This document shows positions 30,117 to 38,387 of a DNA stretch of 64,000 bases, one piece after another. The stretch is from Burkholderia sp. Ac-20365 (GTDB taxonomy: Bacteria; Pseudomonadota; Gammaproteobacteria; Burkholderiales; Burkholderiaceae): positions 16,250 to 80,249 of the forward strand of contig NZ_JAAGPI010000041.1 in assembly GCF_017104715.1 (NCBI RefSeq). The letters are read 5' to 3'. The number at the start of each line of letters is the position of its first letter. Position 1 is the first letter of the stretch. The position numbers and the translations under genes are program-made. The notes under the pieces were generated by a model. The model was not told the origin of the DNA and made no database searches. It saw only the letters and a list, made by a program, of their open reading frames with translations.

Positions 30117-30145
30117 ACTATAGCGGCAATGCCGCAAACGTGCAA
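30117..30145 (-). promoter_or_regulatory. sigma70 promoter of leuA
   Basis: Minus strand TTGCAC (30140-30145), exactly 17 bp, TATAGT (30117-30122). Predicted start at about 30109, which coincides with the ATG of the leader peptide. Confidence 0.75.
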
Positions 30146-30201
30146 TTGGGGAGGCCCGGTAGGGGCCTGGGTTTTGGGTTTTCGTGTTTCTGGTCTTTTT
30201 T

Positions 30202-30265
30202 CGCTGGCCTCCGCGTTTTGTTATCGGTTCTTCATGCGGTGTTCCTCTGCGGGGCGGCAGTTACT
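30202..30265. repeat. Degenerate end fragment of the intergenic repeat
   Basis: CGCTGGCCTCCGCG, then about 24 bases, then TTCCTCTGCGGGGCGGCAGTTACTT. This is a decayed version of the left terminus seen at 30307-30370 immediately downstream. It looks like the remnant of an older or nested copy in the same orientation, truncated before the palindromic hairpin. Confidence 0.65.
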
Positions 30266-30306
30266 TCGCCTGGCTTGCGGCGCTGGCTTTGGTTTGCTCG
30301 TGCGTT

Positions 30307-30958
30307 CGCTGCCATCCGCGATTTGCCTTCGTGCTTCATGCGTTGCCCCTGTGCGGGGCGGCACTTACTTTCTTTGCCGCCGCAAAGAAAGTAAGCAAAG
30401 AAAGCGGACTAACACCGCCAGTGCTAGTTCTTGCCGGAGGGCCCGACCTTTCCTCCACTTCACACGGCAACCGCTCCGTTTGATGCGCGTTGCCAACGCC
30501 TTGAATAATCGCCTCACCTTCTTCAATTATCCGTAGCGCAGCCAGCGACAGCGAATGGTTACGGCCGCCCAAGTAGCAAACGGTGTGCAGGTCGTAGTGA
30601 CTCACACCTTGGTGCTCTTACGACACCGATCGCGCTTTTCAGTCCGGAGTGGAGCGTATGCGGCGCGATAGCCTACACACAGTTTGGCGCTATAGAACGT
30701 GGGAGATTTGATCGCGCGTGCAGCGACGCGGGAGCATGAAGCGGGTGAGGCGCTCAATAAGAGCGTTCGCAGCGGGCTTCGAGAAGAGAGATGCCGCGGA
30801 CAGGACGGGGCGGTTGGGGGCCCGTGGGCAAGAACAAGGGCTAGCGGTGTTCAGCGGCTTTCTTTTGCCTACTTTTCTTTGCCGCGGCAAAGAAAAGTAG
30901 GTGCCGCCCCGCACAGGGGCAACGCTAATACACCAACACCATCACGCGGACGCCAGCG
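30307..30958. repeat. Repeat element copy B (652 bp)
   Basis: Complete copy of the window's intergenic repeat. It is bounded by CGCTGCCATCCGCG and CGCGGACGCCAGCG. Left subterminal palindrome CTTACTTTCTTTGC/GCAAAGAAAGTAAG, right one CCTACTTTTCTTTGCC/GGCAAAGAAAAGTAGG. Core arms at 30575-30591 and 30672-30688 span 114 bp, though the left arm has several substitutions. T/G-rich flanks extend similarity to about 30272 and 31005, where the right flank ends against the pssA stop codon. The core orientation matches A, C and D. No credible protein is encoded. Confidence 0.92.
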
Positions 30959-31006
30959 AAACCACAAGCAAACCACCCAAGCGTCGCCAGACAAAAAACA
31001 AAAACC

Positions 31007-31879
31007 TTATCCTGGCCTCTGCGAAGACCGAGCCGGATTCCCCATCCCCCGCACCGCCCGGTAGCCCCAAAACACATACCCGGACAAACCGTAAAGCACA
31101 AACAACCCAAACAACATCAAAGGCGGATCAGAAGAAACCAGCACAAACGCAACAACAACAAGCAGAATCGCCGCAAACGGCACACGATGCCGCACATCGA
31201 GCGCCTTACCGCTATAAAACGGCGCATTCGACACCATTGTGACGCCCGCGTAAATGGTCAACGCAAACGCAACCCAGGGCAGCCACACGAGCTTCAGCGG
31301 CACGCGGTTATCGGTAGCAAGCCAGACAAATCCAGCGATCAAGGCTGCCGCAGCCGGACTCGGCATCCCCTGAAAAAACCGCTTGTCGACGACACCGATA
31401 TTCGTATTGAAGCGAGCCAGCCGCAGCGCCGCCCCCGAGCAATACACGAACGCCGCCAGCCAGCCCCAACGCCCCAGATCTTTCAGGATCCACTCATACA
31501 TCACGAGCGCCGGCGCAACGCCAAACGACACCATGTCCGACAGACTGTCGAACTGCTCGCCAAATGCGCTCTGGGTGTGCGTCATCCGCGCGACACGCCC
31601 ATCCATGCCATCGAGCACCATCGCGACGAAAATCGCGATCGCGGCAACCTCGAAGCGCACGTTCATCGCCTGCACGACGGCGAAGAATCCGCAGAAGAGC
31701 GCCGCCGTCGTGAATGCATTGGGCAGCAGATAAATGCCGCGCTTGCGCAGAAACTGCTGACGCGCAGCGCGCCGGCTGTCGATCACAGATTCCCCGACCA
31801 CGGGCGGCTTGTTGCGCCGAAACGGTCGCGGCTGCGGCGAACCGCTGCTGCGAGGACGACGCGGTTTGAATGCGGCCAT
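31007..31879 (-). CDS. pssA: CDP-diacylglycerol--serine O-phosphatidyltransferase
   Basis: 290-residue integral membrane enzyme making phosphatidylserine from CDP-DAG and serine. The CDP-alcohol phosphotransferase motif is complete: DG-x2-AR, G eight residues later, then D and D (DGRVARMTHTQSAFGEQFD plus SLSD). Seven or eight hydrophobic helices and a basic N-terminal extension of about 45 residues. 21 bases after psd, so an operon for phosphatidylethanolamine synthesis. The stop codon lies directly against the flank of repeat copy B. Confidence 0.95.
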   Translation of the reverse strand: MAAFKPRRPRSSGSPQPRPFRRNKPPVVGESVIDSRRAARQQFLRKRGIYLLPNAFTTAALFCGFFAVVQAMNVRFEVAAIAIFVAMVLDGMDGRVARMTHTQSAFGEQFDSLSDMVSFGVAPALVMYEWILKDLGRWGWLAAFVYCSGAALRLARFNTNIGVVDKRFFQGMPSPAAAALIAGFVWLATDNRVPLKLVWLPWVAFALTIYAGVTMVSNAPFYSGKALDVRHRVPFAAILLVVVAFVLVSSDPPLMLFGLFVLYGLSGYVFWGYRAVRGMGNPARSSQRPG

Positions 31880-31900
31880 CGAACCCTCCCCTGTGCCGCT

Positions 31901-32539
31901 TTATAGCTCAGCCAGAATCGTGGACGAAGCCGACACCTTCTCGCCGATCGACACCCGCGGACGACTGCCGACAGGCAGATACACGTCGACACGCGACCCA
32001 AAACGGATGAAGCCGTAGCGCTGGCCGCGCGTGAGCGGCTCGCCCGCGCGCACGTAGCAGAGAATGCGTCGCGCGATCAGGCCCGCGATCTGCACCGACG
32101 TCACCGTCGCGCCGCTCGCCGTTTCGATCACGACCGCGTTGCGCTCGTTTTCCGTCGAAGCTTTGTCCACAGCCGCGTTCAGATACGCGCCCGGAAAATA
32201 TTCGACCTTCGAAATCGCGCCATCCACGGGCGAGCGCTGCGAGTGCACGTTGAACACGTTCATGAACACGCTGATCTTCAGCGCTTCGCGGTTCGCGTAA
32301 GGATCGTGTGCGGTTTCGACAGCGACGATGCGGCCGTCGGCCGGGCACAGCACAGCGTTGGCCTGAGTCGGGATGGGGCGCGCCGGGTCGCGGAAGAACT
32401 GCACGACGAAGATGAGCAACAGCCAGAAAATCCAGGCAATGCCGAACCCTGCGACGAAGTGGATCAACAACGCAACGACGGCCGCGATGGCGATAAACGG
32501 CCAGCCTTCGCGCGCGATGATCGGATGAGGGTAATTCAT
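31901..32539 (-). CDS. psd: Phosphatidylserine decarboxylase proenzyme
   Basis: 212-residue short-type decarboxylase converting phosphatidylserine to phosphatidylethanolamine. N-terminal membrane segments (FIAIAAVVALLIHFVAGFGI), the conserved FNVHSQRSPVDG, and the self-cleavage site RFGSRVD with Ser182 as the residue converted to the pyruvoyl group. Follows the ilvC terminator and precedes pssA. Any promoter would have to lie in the roughly 40 bp after that terminator. Confidence 0.95.
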   Translation of the reverse strand: MNYPHPIIAREGWPFIAIAAVVALLIHFVAGFGIAWIFWLLLIFVVQFFRDPARPIPTQANAVLCPADGRIVAVETAHDPYANREALKISVFMNVFNVHSQRSPVDGAISKVEYFPGAYLNAAVDKASTENERNAVVIETASGATVTSVQIAGLIARRILCYVRAGEPLTRGQRYGFIRFGSRVDVYLPVGSRPRVSIGEKVSASSTILAEL

Positions 32540-32577
32540 AAAATTGGGTTCAGTCTTTTTGAAAACCGTAGGATAGC

Positions 32578-32615
32578 AAAAGCCGTCCAGGGTTCAGCAC
32601 CTCTGGACGGCTTTT
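32578..32615 (-). terminator. Intrinsic terminator of ilvBNC
   Basis: AGCCGTCCAG (32581-32590) pairs with CTGGACGGCT (32603-32612), extended by flanking A and T runs. It follows the ilvC stop by about 50 bases and can act in both directions. Confidence 0.85.
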
Positions 32616-32663
32616 TGATGCTTCCGGCGCATTTCGTGCGCCGGAGTGCGAAAAACGGGCAGA

Positions 32664-33680
32664 TTAGTTCTTCGACTGATCGACCAGCTTGTTCTTCGCG
32701 ATCCACGGCATCATCGCGCGCAGCTTCGAACCAACCTGCTCGATCTGGTGCTCAGCCGTGATACGGCGACGCGATTGCAGCGTCGGCGCGCCAGCGCGGT
32801 TTTCGATGATGAAGCTCTTCGCGTACTCGCCCGTCTGGATGTCCTTCAGGACTTCCTTCATGACCTTCTTCGTCTCGTCCGTGATGATGCGCGGGCCCGT
32901 CACGTACTCGCCGTACTCTGCGTTGTTCGAGATCGAGTAGTTCATGTTCGCGATGCCGCCTTCGTAGATCAGGTCGACGATCAGCTTCAGTTCGTGCAGG
33001 CACTCGAAGTAAGCCATTTCCGGCGCGTAGCCTGCTTCGACCAGCGTTTCGAAACCAGCCTTGATCAGGTCGACGGTACCACCGCACAGAACTGCCTGTT
33101 CGCCGAACAGGTCGGTTTCCGTTTCTTCGCGGAAGTTCGTTTCGATGATGCCGGCACGGCCGCCGCCGTTCGCTGCTGCGTACGACAGTGCGATGTCGCG
33201 TGCTGCGCCCGACTTGTCTTGCGCGACTGCGATCAGGTGCGGCACGCCGCCACCTTGCGAGTACGTGCCGCGAACCGTGTGGCCGGGTGCTTTCGGCGCG
33301 ATCATGATCACGTCGAGGTCAGCACGCGGGATCACCTGGCCATAGTGCACGTTGAAGCCGTGCGCGAATGCCAGCGCTGCGCCTTGCTTGGCGTTCGCGT
33401 GCACTTCCTTTGCGTAGACTTCGGCGATCTGCTCGTCCGGCAGCAGCATCATGACGACGTCGGCGCCCTTCACGGCTTCCGCCACTTCCTTGACCGTCAG
33501 ACCTGCGTTCTCAGCCTTGCTCCACGATGCGCCGCCCTTGCGCAGACCGACCGTGACGTTCACGCCGCTTTCCTTCAGGTTCAGCGCGTGAGCATGGCCT
33601 TGCGAGCCATAGCCGATGATGGTGACCTGCTTGCCTTTGATGAGGGAGAGGTCGGCGTCCTTGTCGTAGAAAACTTTCAT
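32664..33680 (-). CDS. ilvC: Ketol-acid reductoisomerase (NADP+)
   Basis: 338-residue class I KARI, the second common step of valine, leucine and isoleucine synthesis. NADPH loop VTIIGYGSQGHAHALNLKES, and the Mg-binding acidic cluster in SETDLFGEQAVLCGG-like sequence (ETETDLFGEQAVLCGG). The C-terminal knotted domain contains EMAYFECLHELKLIVDLIYE. Normal length. 93 bases after ilvN. Confidence 0.98.
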   Translation of the reverse strand: MKVFYDKDADLSLIKGKQVTIIGYGSQGHAHALNLKESGVNVTVGLRKGGASWSKAENAGLTVKEVAEAVKGADVVMMLLPDEQIAEVYAKEVHANAKQGAALAFAHGFNVHYGQVIPRADLDVIMIAPKAPGHTVRGTYSQGGGVPHLIAVAQDKSGAARDIALSYAAANGGGRAGIIETNFREETETDLFGEQAVLCGGTVDLIKAGFETLVEAGYAPEMAYFECLHELKLIVDLIYEGGIANMNYSISNNAEYGEYVTGPRIITDETKKVMKEVLKDIQTGEYAKSFIIENRAGAPTLQSRRRITAEHQIEQVGSKLRAMMPWIAKNKLVDQSKN

Positions 33681-33773
33681 GTCAGTTCCTTGGCGAAATT
33701 CAGAAAAATGTTGCGTGTGTAGTGCTTGAGCCGGGCGCCTGGAGCAACGCCTGGCATGGATCGAACTGGTTTA

Positions 33774-34265
33774 TCAAACCTTCAGGATACGCTCGCCGCG
33801 TCCGATGCCCGAACCGCCCGTGCGGACCGTTTCGAGAATCGCGGTGGCGTCGAGCCCTTCGATGAACGCGTCGAGCTTCTCGCTCGCGCCCGTCAGTTCG
33901 ATCGTGTAGGTCTTTTCGGTGACGTCGATGATGCGGCCGCGGAAAATATCCGACATCCGCTTCATCTCCTCACGTTCCTTGCCGACCGCCCTAACCTTGA
34001 TCAGCATCAGCTCGCGTTCGATGTGGGCGCCCTCTGTCAGGTCGACCACTTTCACCACCTCGATCAGGCGGTTCAGATGCTTCGTGATCTGTTCGATCAC
34101 GTCGTCCGAGCCAATGGAAACGATGGTCATGCGCGACAGCGAACGGTCTTCGGTCGGCGCCACCGTCAAGGTTTCGATGTTGTAGCCGCGTGCCGAAAAC
34201 AGGCCGACCACGCGCGACAGCGCGCCCGGTTCGTTTTCCAGCAAAACGGAAATGATGTGTCTCAT
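33774..34265 (-). CDS. ilvN: Acetolactate synthase small (regulatory) subunit
   Basis: 163-residue regulatory subunit with an N-terminal ACT domain (MRHIISVLLENEPGALSRVV) that senses valine, and the C-terminal ALS_ss domain (GASEKLDAFIEGL). Such subunits activate the large subunit and confer feedback inhibition. ATG at 34265 matches the family. The upstream extension is not conserved. Between ilvB and ilvC. Confidence 0.96.
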   Translation of the reverse strand: MRHIISVLLENEPGALSRVVGLFSARGYNIETLTVAPTEDRSLSRMTIVSIGSDDVIEQITKHLNRLIEVVKVVDLTEGAHIERELMLIKVRAVGKEREEMKRMSDIFRGRIIDVTEKTYTIELTGASEKLDAFIEGLDATAILETVRTGGSGIGRGERILKV

Positions 34266-34376
34266 GTTCGCTTCTTCCAGATGTCGATGTATGCGATGCG
34301 TGCGTTCCGCGCCGCTCCGTCCGCTTGCGCCTTTTGTGGAGACGTGCATGACGAAGCCGGCGCAGGAAGGCGCTCG

Positions 34377-36140
34377 TTATAGATCTTCCGACCCGAGGAG
34401 CATCTCCGTGATGCCCTTGCCGGCCTGAACCATCGGCCAGACGTTTTCGGTCGGATCGGTCTGGAAGTCGAGAAACACCGTGCGATCTTTCAGGCGCAGT
34501 GCTTCCTTCAGCGCAGGTTCCACGTCGGCGGTCTTTTCGATCCGCATGCCGACGTGGCCGTACGCTTCGGCGAGCTTCACGAAGTCAGGCAGCGCATCCA
34601 TGTACGAATGCGAATAGCGCTTGCTGTATTCGATCTGCTGCCACTGGCGCACCATGCCCAGATAGCGGTTGTTGAGCGAAATGATCTTGACGGGCGTGTC
34701 GTACTGTTTGCACGTCGACAGTTCCTGGATGCACATCTGGATCGAGCCTTCGCCCGTGATACAGAGCACGTCGTCGTCCGGGTGCGCCATCTTCACGCCC
34801 ATCGCCGCCGGCAGGCCGAAGCCCATCGTGCCGAGACCACCGGAATTGATCCAGCGGCGCGGCTTGTTAAAGCGATAGAACTGCGCCGCCCACATCTGGT
34901 GCTGACCGACGTCGGAACACACGAAGGCATTGCCGTCCGTCAGTTCCCACGCCTTTTCCACCACGTATTGCGGCTTGATGATGTCGCTCTTGCGGTCGAA
35001 CTTCAGGCAGTCTTTCGCGCGCCAGGCTTCGATGTCCTTCCACCAGTCGGCGAGCGCCGCGGTGTCGGGGCCATGCTCGGCCGTCTGCAGCTGCTCGATC
35101 AGTTCCTTCAGCACTTCCTTCACGTCGCCGACGATGGGGATATCCACCTTCACGCGCTTCGAGATCGACGACGGGTCGATGTCGATGTGAATGATCTTGC
35201 GCGGACGCGACGAGAAGTGCGCCGGGTCGCCGATCACGCGGTCGTCGAAACGCGCGCCGATCGCGATCAGCACGTCGCAGTGCTGCATCGCCATGTTGGC
35301 TTCGTACGTGCCGTGCATGCCGAGCATGCCGAGGAATTTCTTGTCGCTCGCGCGGTAGCCGCCCAGCCCCATCAGCGTGTTGGTGATGGGATAGCCGAGC
35401 AGATCGGCGAACTGGTTCAGTTCGCGCGACGCGTCCGCGAGAATGATGCCGCCGCCCGTATAGATATACGGACGCTTGGCCGACAGCAGCAACGACACGG
35501 CCTTGCGGATCTGGCCCGAGTGACCCTTCGTGACCGGGTTATAGGAGCGCAGCGACACGCTCTTGATCGGCTCGTATTGGCAAGGCGCCTTCGACACGTC
35601 CTTCGGAATGTCGATCAGCACCGGGCCGGGACGACCGGTACGGGCGATAAAGAATGCTTTCTTGACGGTTGCGGCGAGGTCGCGCACGTCCTTCACGAGG
35701 AAGTTGTGCTTCACGCAGGGACGTGTGATGCCGACGGTATCGCACTCCTGGAACGCATCCTGGCCAATGGCGGCAGTCGGCACCTGGCCGCTGATGATCA
35801 CCATCGGGATGGAATCCATATAGGCCGTCGCGATGCCCGTCACCGCGTTGGTGACGCCGGGGCCGGAGGTCACGAGACACACGCCGACCTTGCCGGTCGA
35901 ACGCGCGTAAGCATCAGCGGCGTGGACCGCGGCCTGCTCGTGGCGCACGAGGACGTGCTGGAATTTGTCCTGCTTGTAAAGCTCGTCGTAGATGTAGAGT
36001 ACCGAGCCGCCGGGATAGCCCCAGATGAAATCGACGTCTTCGTCGGCCAGTGCTTTCATGAGCACGGTGGCGCCGATAGAGTCAGCTTCGTGATGGGGAG
36101 TCGTATCCGACGTGGAGAATTCCGCGCTGGGCATATTCAT
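34377..36140 (-). CDS. ilvB: Acetolactate synthase large subunit
   Basis: 587-residue thiamine diphosphate enzyme forming acetolactate or acetohydroxybutyrate. Contains VDFIWGYPGGSVLYIYDEL, the catalytic Glu in VRHEQAAVHAADAYAR, the FAD-binding central domain and the ThDP/Mg motif CITGEGSIQMCIQEL. A 25-residue polar N-terminal tail precedes the enzyme core. First gene of ilvBNC, with a good promoter about 140 bases upstream. Confidence 0.97.
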   Translation of the reverse strand: MNMPSAEFSTSDTTPHHEADSIGATVLMKALADEDVDFIWGYPGGSVLYIYDELYKQDKFQHVLVRHEQAAVHAADAYARSTGKVGVCLVTSGPGVTNAVTGIATAYMDSIPMVIISGQVPTAAIGQDAFQECDTVGITRPCVKHNFLVKDVRDLAATVKKAFFIARTGRPGPVLIDIPKDVSKAPCQYEPIKSVSLRSYNPVTKGHSGQIRKAVSLLLSAKRPYIYTGGGIILADASRELNQFADLLGYPITNTLMGLGGYRASDKKFLGMLGMHGTYEANMAMQHCDVLIAIGARFDDRVIGDPAHFSSRPRKIIHIDIDPSSISKRVKVDIPIVGDVKEVLKELIEQLQTAEHGPDTAALADWWKDIEAWRAKDCLKFDRKSDIIKPQYVVEKAWELTDGNAFVCSDVGQHQMWAAQFYRFNKPRRWINSGGLGTMGFGLPAAMGVKMAHPDDDVLCITGEGSIQMCIQELSTCKQYDTPVKIISLNNRYLGMVRQWQQIEYSKRYSHSYMDALPDFVKLAEAYGHVGMRIEKTADVEPALKEALRLKDRTVFLDFQTDPTENVWPMVQAGKGITEMLLGSEDL

Positions 36141-36287
36141 CGTTCACCTTTCGAATTTTCGGCAAAAAATTGATCGGGTGCTCTCTGCCGGGCTTGTGGC
36201 TCGGGTTCAAGCGGCGCGTCCAGTTTGACAGGAAGGCTTCTTGGGCCAACCTCAAATGAGACAAGTCACTTATGTTGCGAACCGTAG

Positions 36288-36316
36288 ACGATATCTACGA
36301 TGCGTCCGATGGTCAA
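36288..36316 (-). promoter_or_regulatory. sigma70 promoter of ilvBNC
   Basis: Minus strand TTGACC (36311-36316), 17-bp spacer, TATCGT (36288-36293). The untranslated leader would be about 140 nt. It contains no ATG-started short ORF, so leader-peptide attenuation is not evident here. Confidence 0.65.
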
Positions 36317-36559
36317 GCAAATATTTCCATGATTGACCGGTTTCCCGCTTTTGTCGTCAACTTCCGACCTGCTTACCTGTTGATTACGCCTGTCTGACGA
36401 ACGCCTTGACGGATACGTACAAATAGCGGCAAAAGCTCGATCCAGCGCGCAGGCTTGCCGTGTTTTCCCCCGGTGCGGGTGAAAGTTTGTTAGCATCCGC
36501 GAGTTTTACGACATTTTTCGACCGATTCCGCGCACACTCGCTGCGCCGACCCCCAACGG

Positions 36560-37123
36560 ATGGCATCAGACAAGGAACTCGCCGATTTTCTGGCGGGCGT
36601 CGAAAGGCGCGCGTTCAAGCAGACGGTCTACGCCGTGCGGGACGACGATGCGTCTCTCGACATCGTGCAGGACGCGATGATCAAGCTCGCCGAAAAATAC
36701 GGCGACCGCCCTCCTGCTGAGCTGCCGCTTTTGTTTCAGCGTATTCTCCAGAATGCGATGCACGACTATTTCCGTCGGCAGAAGGTGCGCAATACGTGGG
36801 TGACCCTGTTCTCGTCGCTGGGCAATGCGGACGACGAGGACTTCGACCCGCTGGAGACGTTCGAAAGCCAGGACGGCTCGACCGGCGTGGAAAGCAGCGA
36901 GCAGCAGCTCGAACGCGAACAGGTCCTGCAACTGATCGACGACGAAATCCAAAAGTTGCCGGCACGTCAACGGGAGGCGTTTCTGATGCGTTACTGGGAA
37001 GATATGGATGTCGCTGAGACTGCCGCTGCGATGGGCTGTTCGGAAGGCAGTGTGAAAACGCACTGCTCGCGAGCTACGCACACGCTGGCGCAAGCGCTCA
37101 AGGCCAAAGGAATCACGCTATGA
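36560..37123 (+). CDS. ECF-type RNA polymerase sigma factor
   Basis: 187-residue sigma70-family protein with region 2 (VQDAMIKLAEKYGDRPPAEL, then ILQNAMHDYFRRQKVRNTW) and region 4 (LPARQREAFLMRYWEDMDVAET, then AAMGCSEGSVKTHCSRATHT, a helix-turn-helix). An acidic linker of about 40 residues joins them. Its ATGA stop/start overlap with the DUF3619 gene suggests that this is its partner, as sigma and anti-sigma genes are often coupled. Regulon unknown. The about 260 bp between the ilv promoter and this gene show no obvious sigma70 site. Confidence 0.9.
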   Translation: MASDKELADFLAGVERRAFKQTVYAVRDDDASLDIVQDAMIKLAEKYGDRPPAELPLLFQRILQNAMHDYFRRQKVRNTWVTLFSSLGNADDEDFDPLETFESQDGSTGVESSEQQLEREQVLQLIDDEIQKLPARQREAFLMRYWEDMDVAETAAAMGCSEGSVKTHCSRATHTLAQALKAKGITL

Positions 37124-37548
37124 GCTCCGCTCTCGAAACAAAAGAACTCGAGTTTGCGCGGCAGCTTCGCCGTGCGCTCGACGAAAACGCTGCCCGCATT
37201 CCGCCTGCTACGACTGACCGGCTCGCCGCCGCGCGCCGCGCTGCGCTCGCCCGCAAGAAGCCCGAAGCCGTGGAGGCACCTGCCTTCGCGCCGGTCTTCG
37301 TCGGCGCGGGGACGCTTGCCCATCTGCCGCAACCGGAAGGCTCGCGCCGTCTGCCGCGCCTGCGCAAGCTCGTGCTCGCGTGGCCGGTGCTCGCGCTCGT
37401 CATCGGCCTTGCTGGCATTGCGTGGTGGGAAGACCACCAGCGCACGGCCGAGCTCGCGGATATCGATGCCGCCATGCTGAGCGACGACCTGCCGCTCAAT
37501 GCCTATCTCGATCACGGGTTCAACGCGTACCTGACGCGCAACCACTGA
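37120..37548 (+). CDS. DUF3619 membrane protein, candidate anti-sigma factor
   Basis: 142-residue protein with a soluble N-terminal part (ETKELEFARQLRRALDENAA), a single hydrophobic helix (VLAWPVLALVIGLAGIAWW, about residues 86-104) and a short C-terminal domain (LPLNAYLDHGFNAYLTRNH). The layout of a cytoplasmic domain plus one transmembrane helix, and the 4-base overlap with the sigma gene, fit an anti-sigma factor. The family has no proven function, so this is inference. Confidence 0.75.
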   Translation: MSSALETKELEFARQLRRALDENAARIPPATTDRLAAARRAALARKKPEAVEAPAFAPVFVGAGTLAHLPQPEGSRRLPRLRKLVLAWPVLALVIGLAGIAWWEDHQRTAELADIDAAMLSDDLPLNAYLDHGFNAYLTRNH

Positions 37549-37565
37549 CCGGGGAGAGCTGACGG

Positions 37566-38333
37566 GTGAGTTACAAGCGCGGCCTTGCCGTTGTGTCCGG
37601 ATGCGTGATTGCAGCACTGGTGTCATTTGCCGCCACCTATCCGCGCTTCTACCCGACGCCCACGCCTGCCCCGGCGCCCGCTGGCGGCGGAGCTGCTGCG
37701 CCCGCGAAGGCGGCCGCTCCGGCGCTGACGGTCGAACTGCCCGGCCTGCCCACCTCGAACAGCCCGCTCGCATGGGCGAAGCTCTCCAGTGCCGACCACG
37801 TCGCGCTCGCGCCGTTCGAGGCGCAATGGGACAGTTTCAGCGAGGAGCGCAAGCGCAAATGGCTTAAAATTGCGTCGCGTTACCCGAAGATGACGCCTGA
37901 AGCACAAAAAAGGCTTCATGAACGCATGGCGGAATGGGTCCACATGACGCCCGAACAGCGCCGCGTCGCGCGCGAAAACTATCAGGTCTCGAAAGAAGTG
38001 CCGCGTGAGGCGCGCCAGAACGCGTGGAAGGCGTACCAGCAGTTACCTGAAGACCAGAAACAGAAGCTCGCCGCCACCGAACGCAAGCGCCGCCCCACTG
38101 TGGTCAGCGCGCCGCCGTCGGGCAAATCCGAGATCAAGGACATCAACCGGCTCGTGAACGGCAAGGACAAGCTCGCGAGCGTGCCCGTGCCGCCCGCGAC
38201 GGCCGGCGCTTCAGCGGGCGCCGCAGGCAGCATGACGCCTGCGCCCGCCATTCCGGCCGTCGGCAGCTTCGTGCCGGCGACGCCGACACCTGTCTCGCCA
38301 TCCGAGGCGCCGTCCATCTTCAACGGCTCATAA
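37566..38333 (+). CDS. DUF3106 domain protein
   Basis: 255-residue protein starting with GTG after a GAGAG site. N-terminal hydrophobic segment (about 6-24) as signal or anchor, then a Pro/Ala linker. The helical DUF3106 domain (about 70-165) has repeated SEERKRKWLKIASRYPKMTP, MTPEQRRVARENYQV and LPEDQKQKLAATE units. A low-complexity Ala/Pro/Thr tail follows. The periodic [MLP]-xP-E-x-[QR] motifs recall Spy/CpxP-like sensors, but no equivalence is shown. 17 bases after DUF3619, so in the sigma-factor operon. Confidence 0.75.
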   Translation: MSYKRGLAVVSGCVIAALVSFAATYPRFYPTPTPAPAPAGGGAAAPAKAAAPALTVELPGLPTSNSPLAWAKLSSADHVALAPFEAQWDSFSEERKRKWLKIASRYPKMTPEAQKRLHERMAEWVHMTPEQRRVARENYQVSKEVPREARQNAWKAYQQLPEDQKQKLAATERKRRPTVVSAPPSGKSEIKDINRLVNGKDKLASVPVPPATAGASAGAAGSMTPAPAIPAVGSFVPATPTPVSPSEAPSIFNGS

Positions 38334-38387
38334 TCTCCCCTGCGAGCCTGCGCCGCGGGCTCATCAACGGCAACCGAGGCCCAGCCC

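Noticed and set aside
30360..30395. The CTTACTTTCTTTGC/GCAAAGAAAGTAAG hairpins as ordinary Rho-independent terminators
   Set aside because: The stem is A/T-rich, no T-run follows on either strand, and they occur in pairs as part of a long repeated element rather than singly at gene ends.
30690..30914. Short ORFs inside the repeat elements, with peptides such as RGGTYFSLPRQRKVGKR and RGGTYFLCRRKESKQ, seen on both strands of every copy
   Set aside because: They arise from the palindromic hairpins and the CCCCGCACAGGGGC block, differ in start and length between copies, and have no domain content or ribosome site. Similar peptides are likely over-annotated in related genomes.
36082..36264. 60-codon frame just upstream of and into ilvB as a leader peptide
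   Set aside because: It starts with TTG without a ribosome site, runs into the ilvB coding region and is not enriched in Val, Leu or Ile codons.
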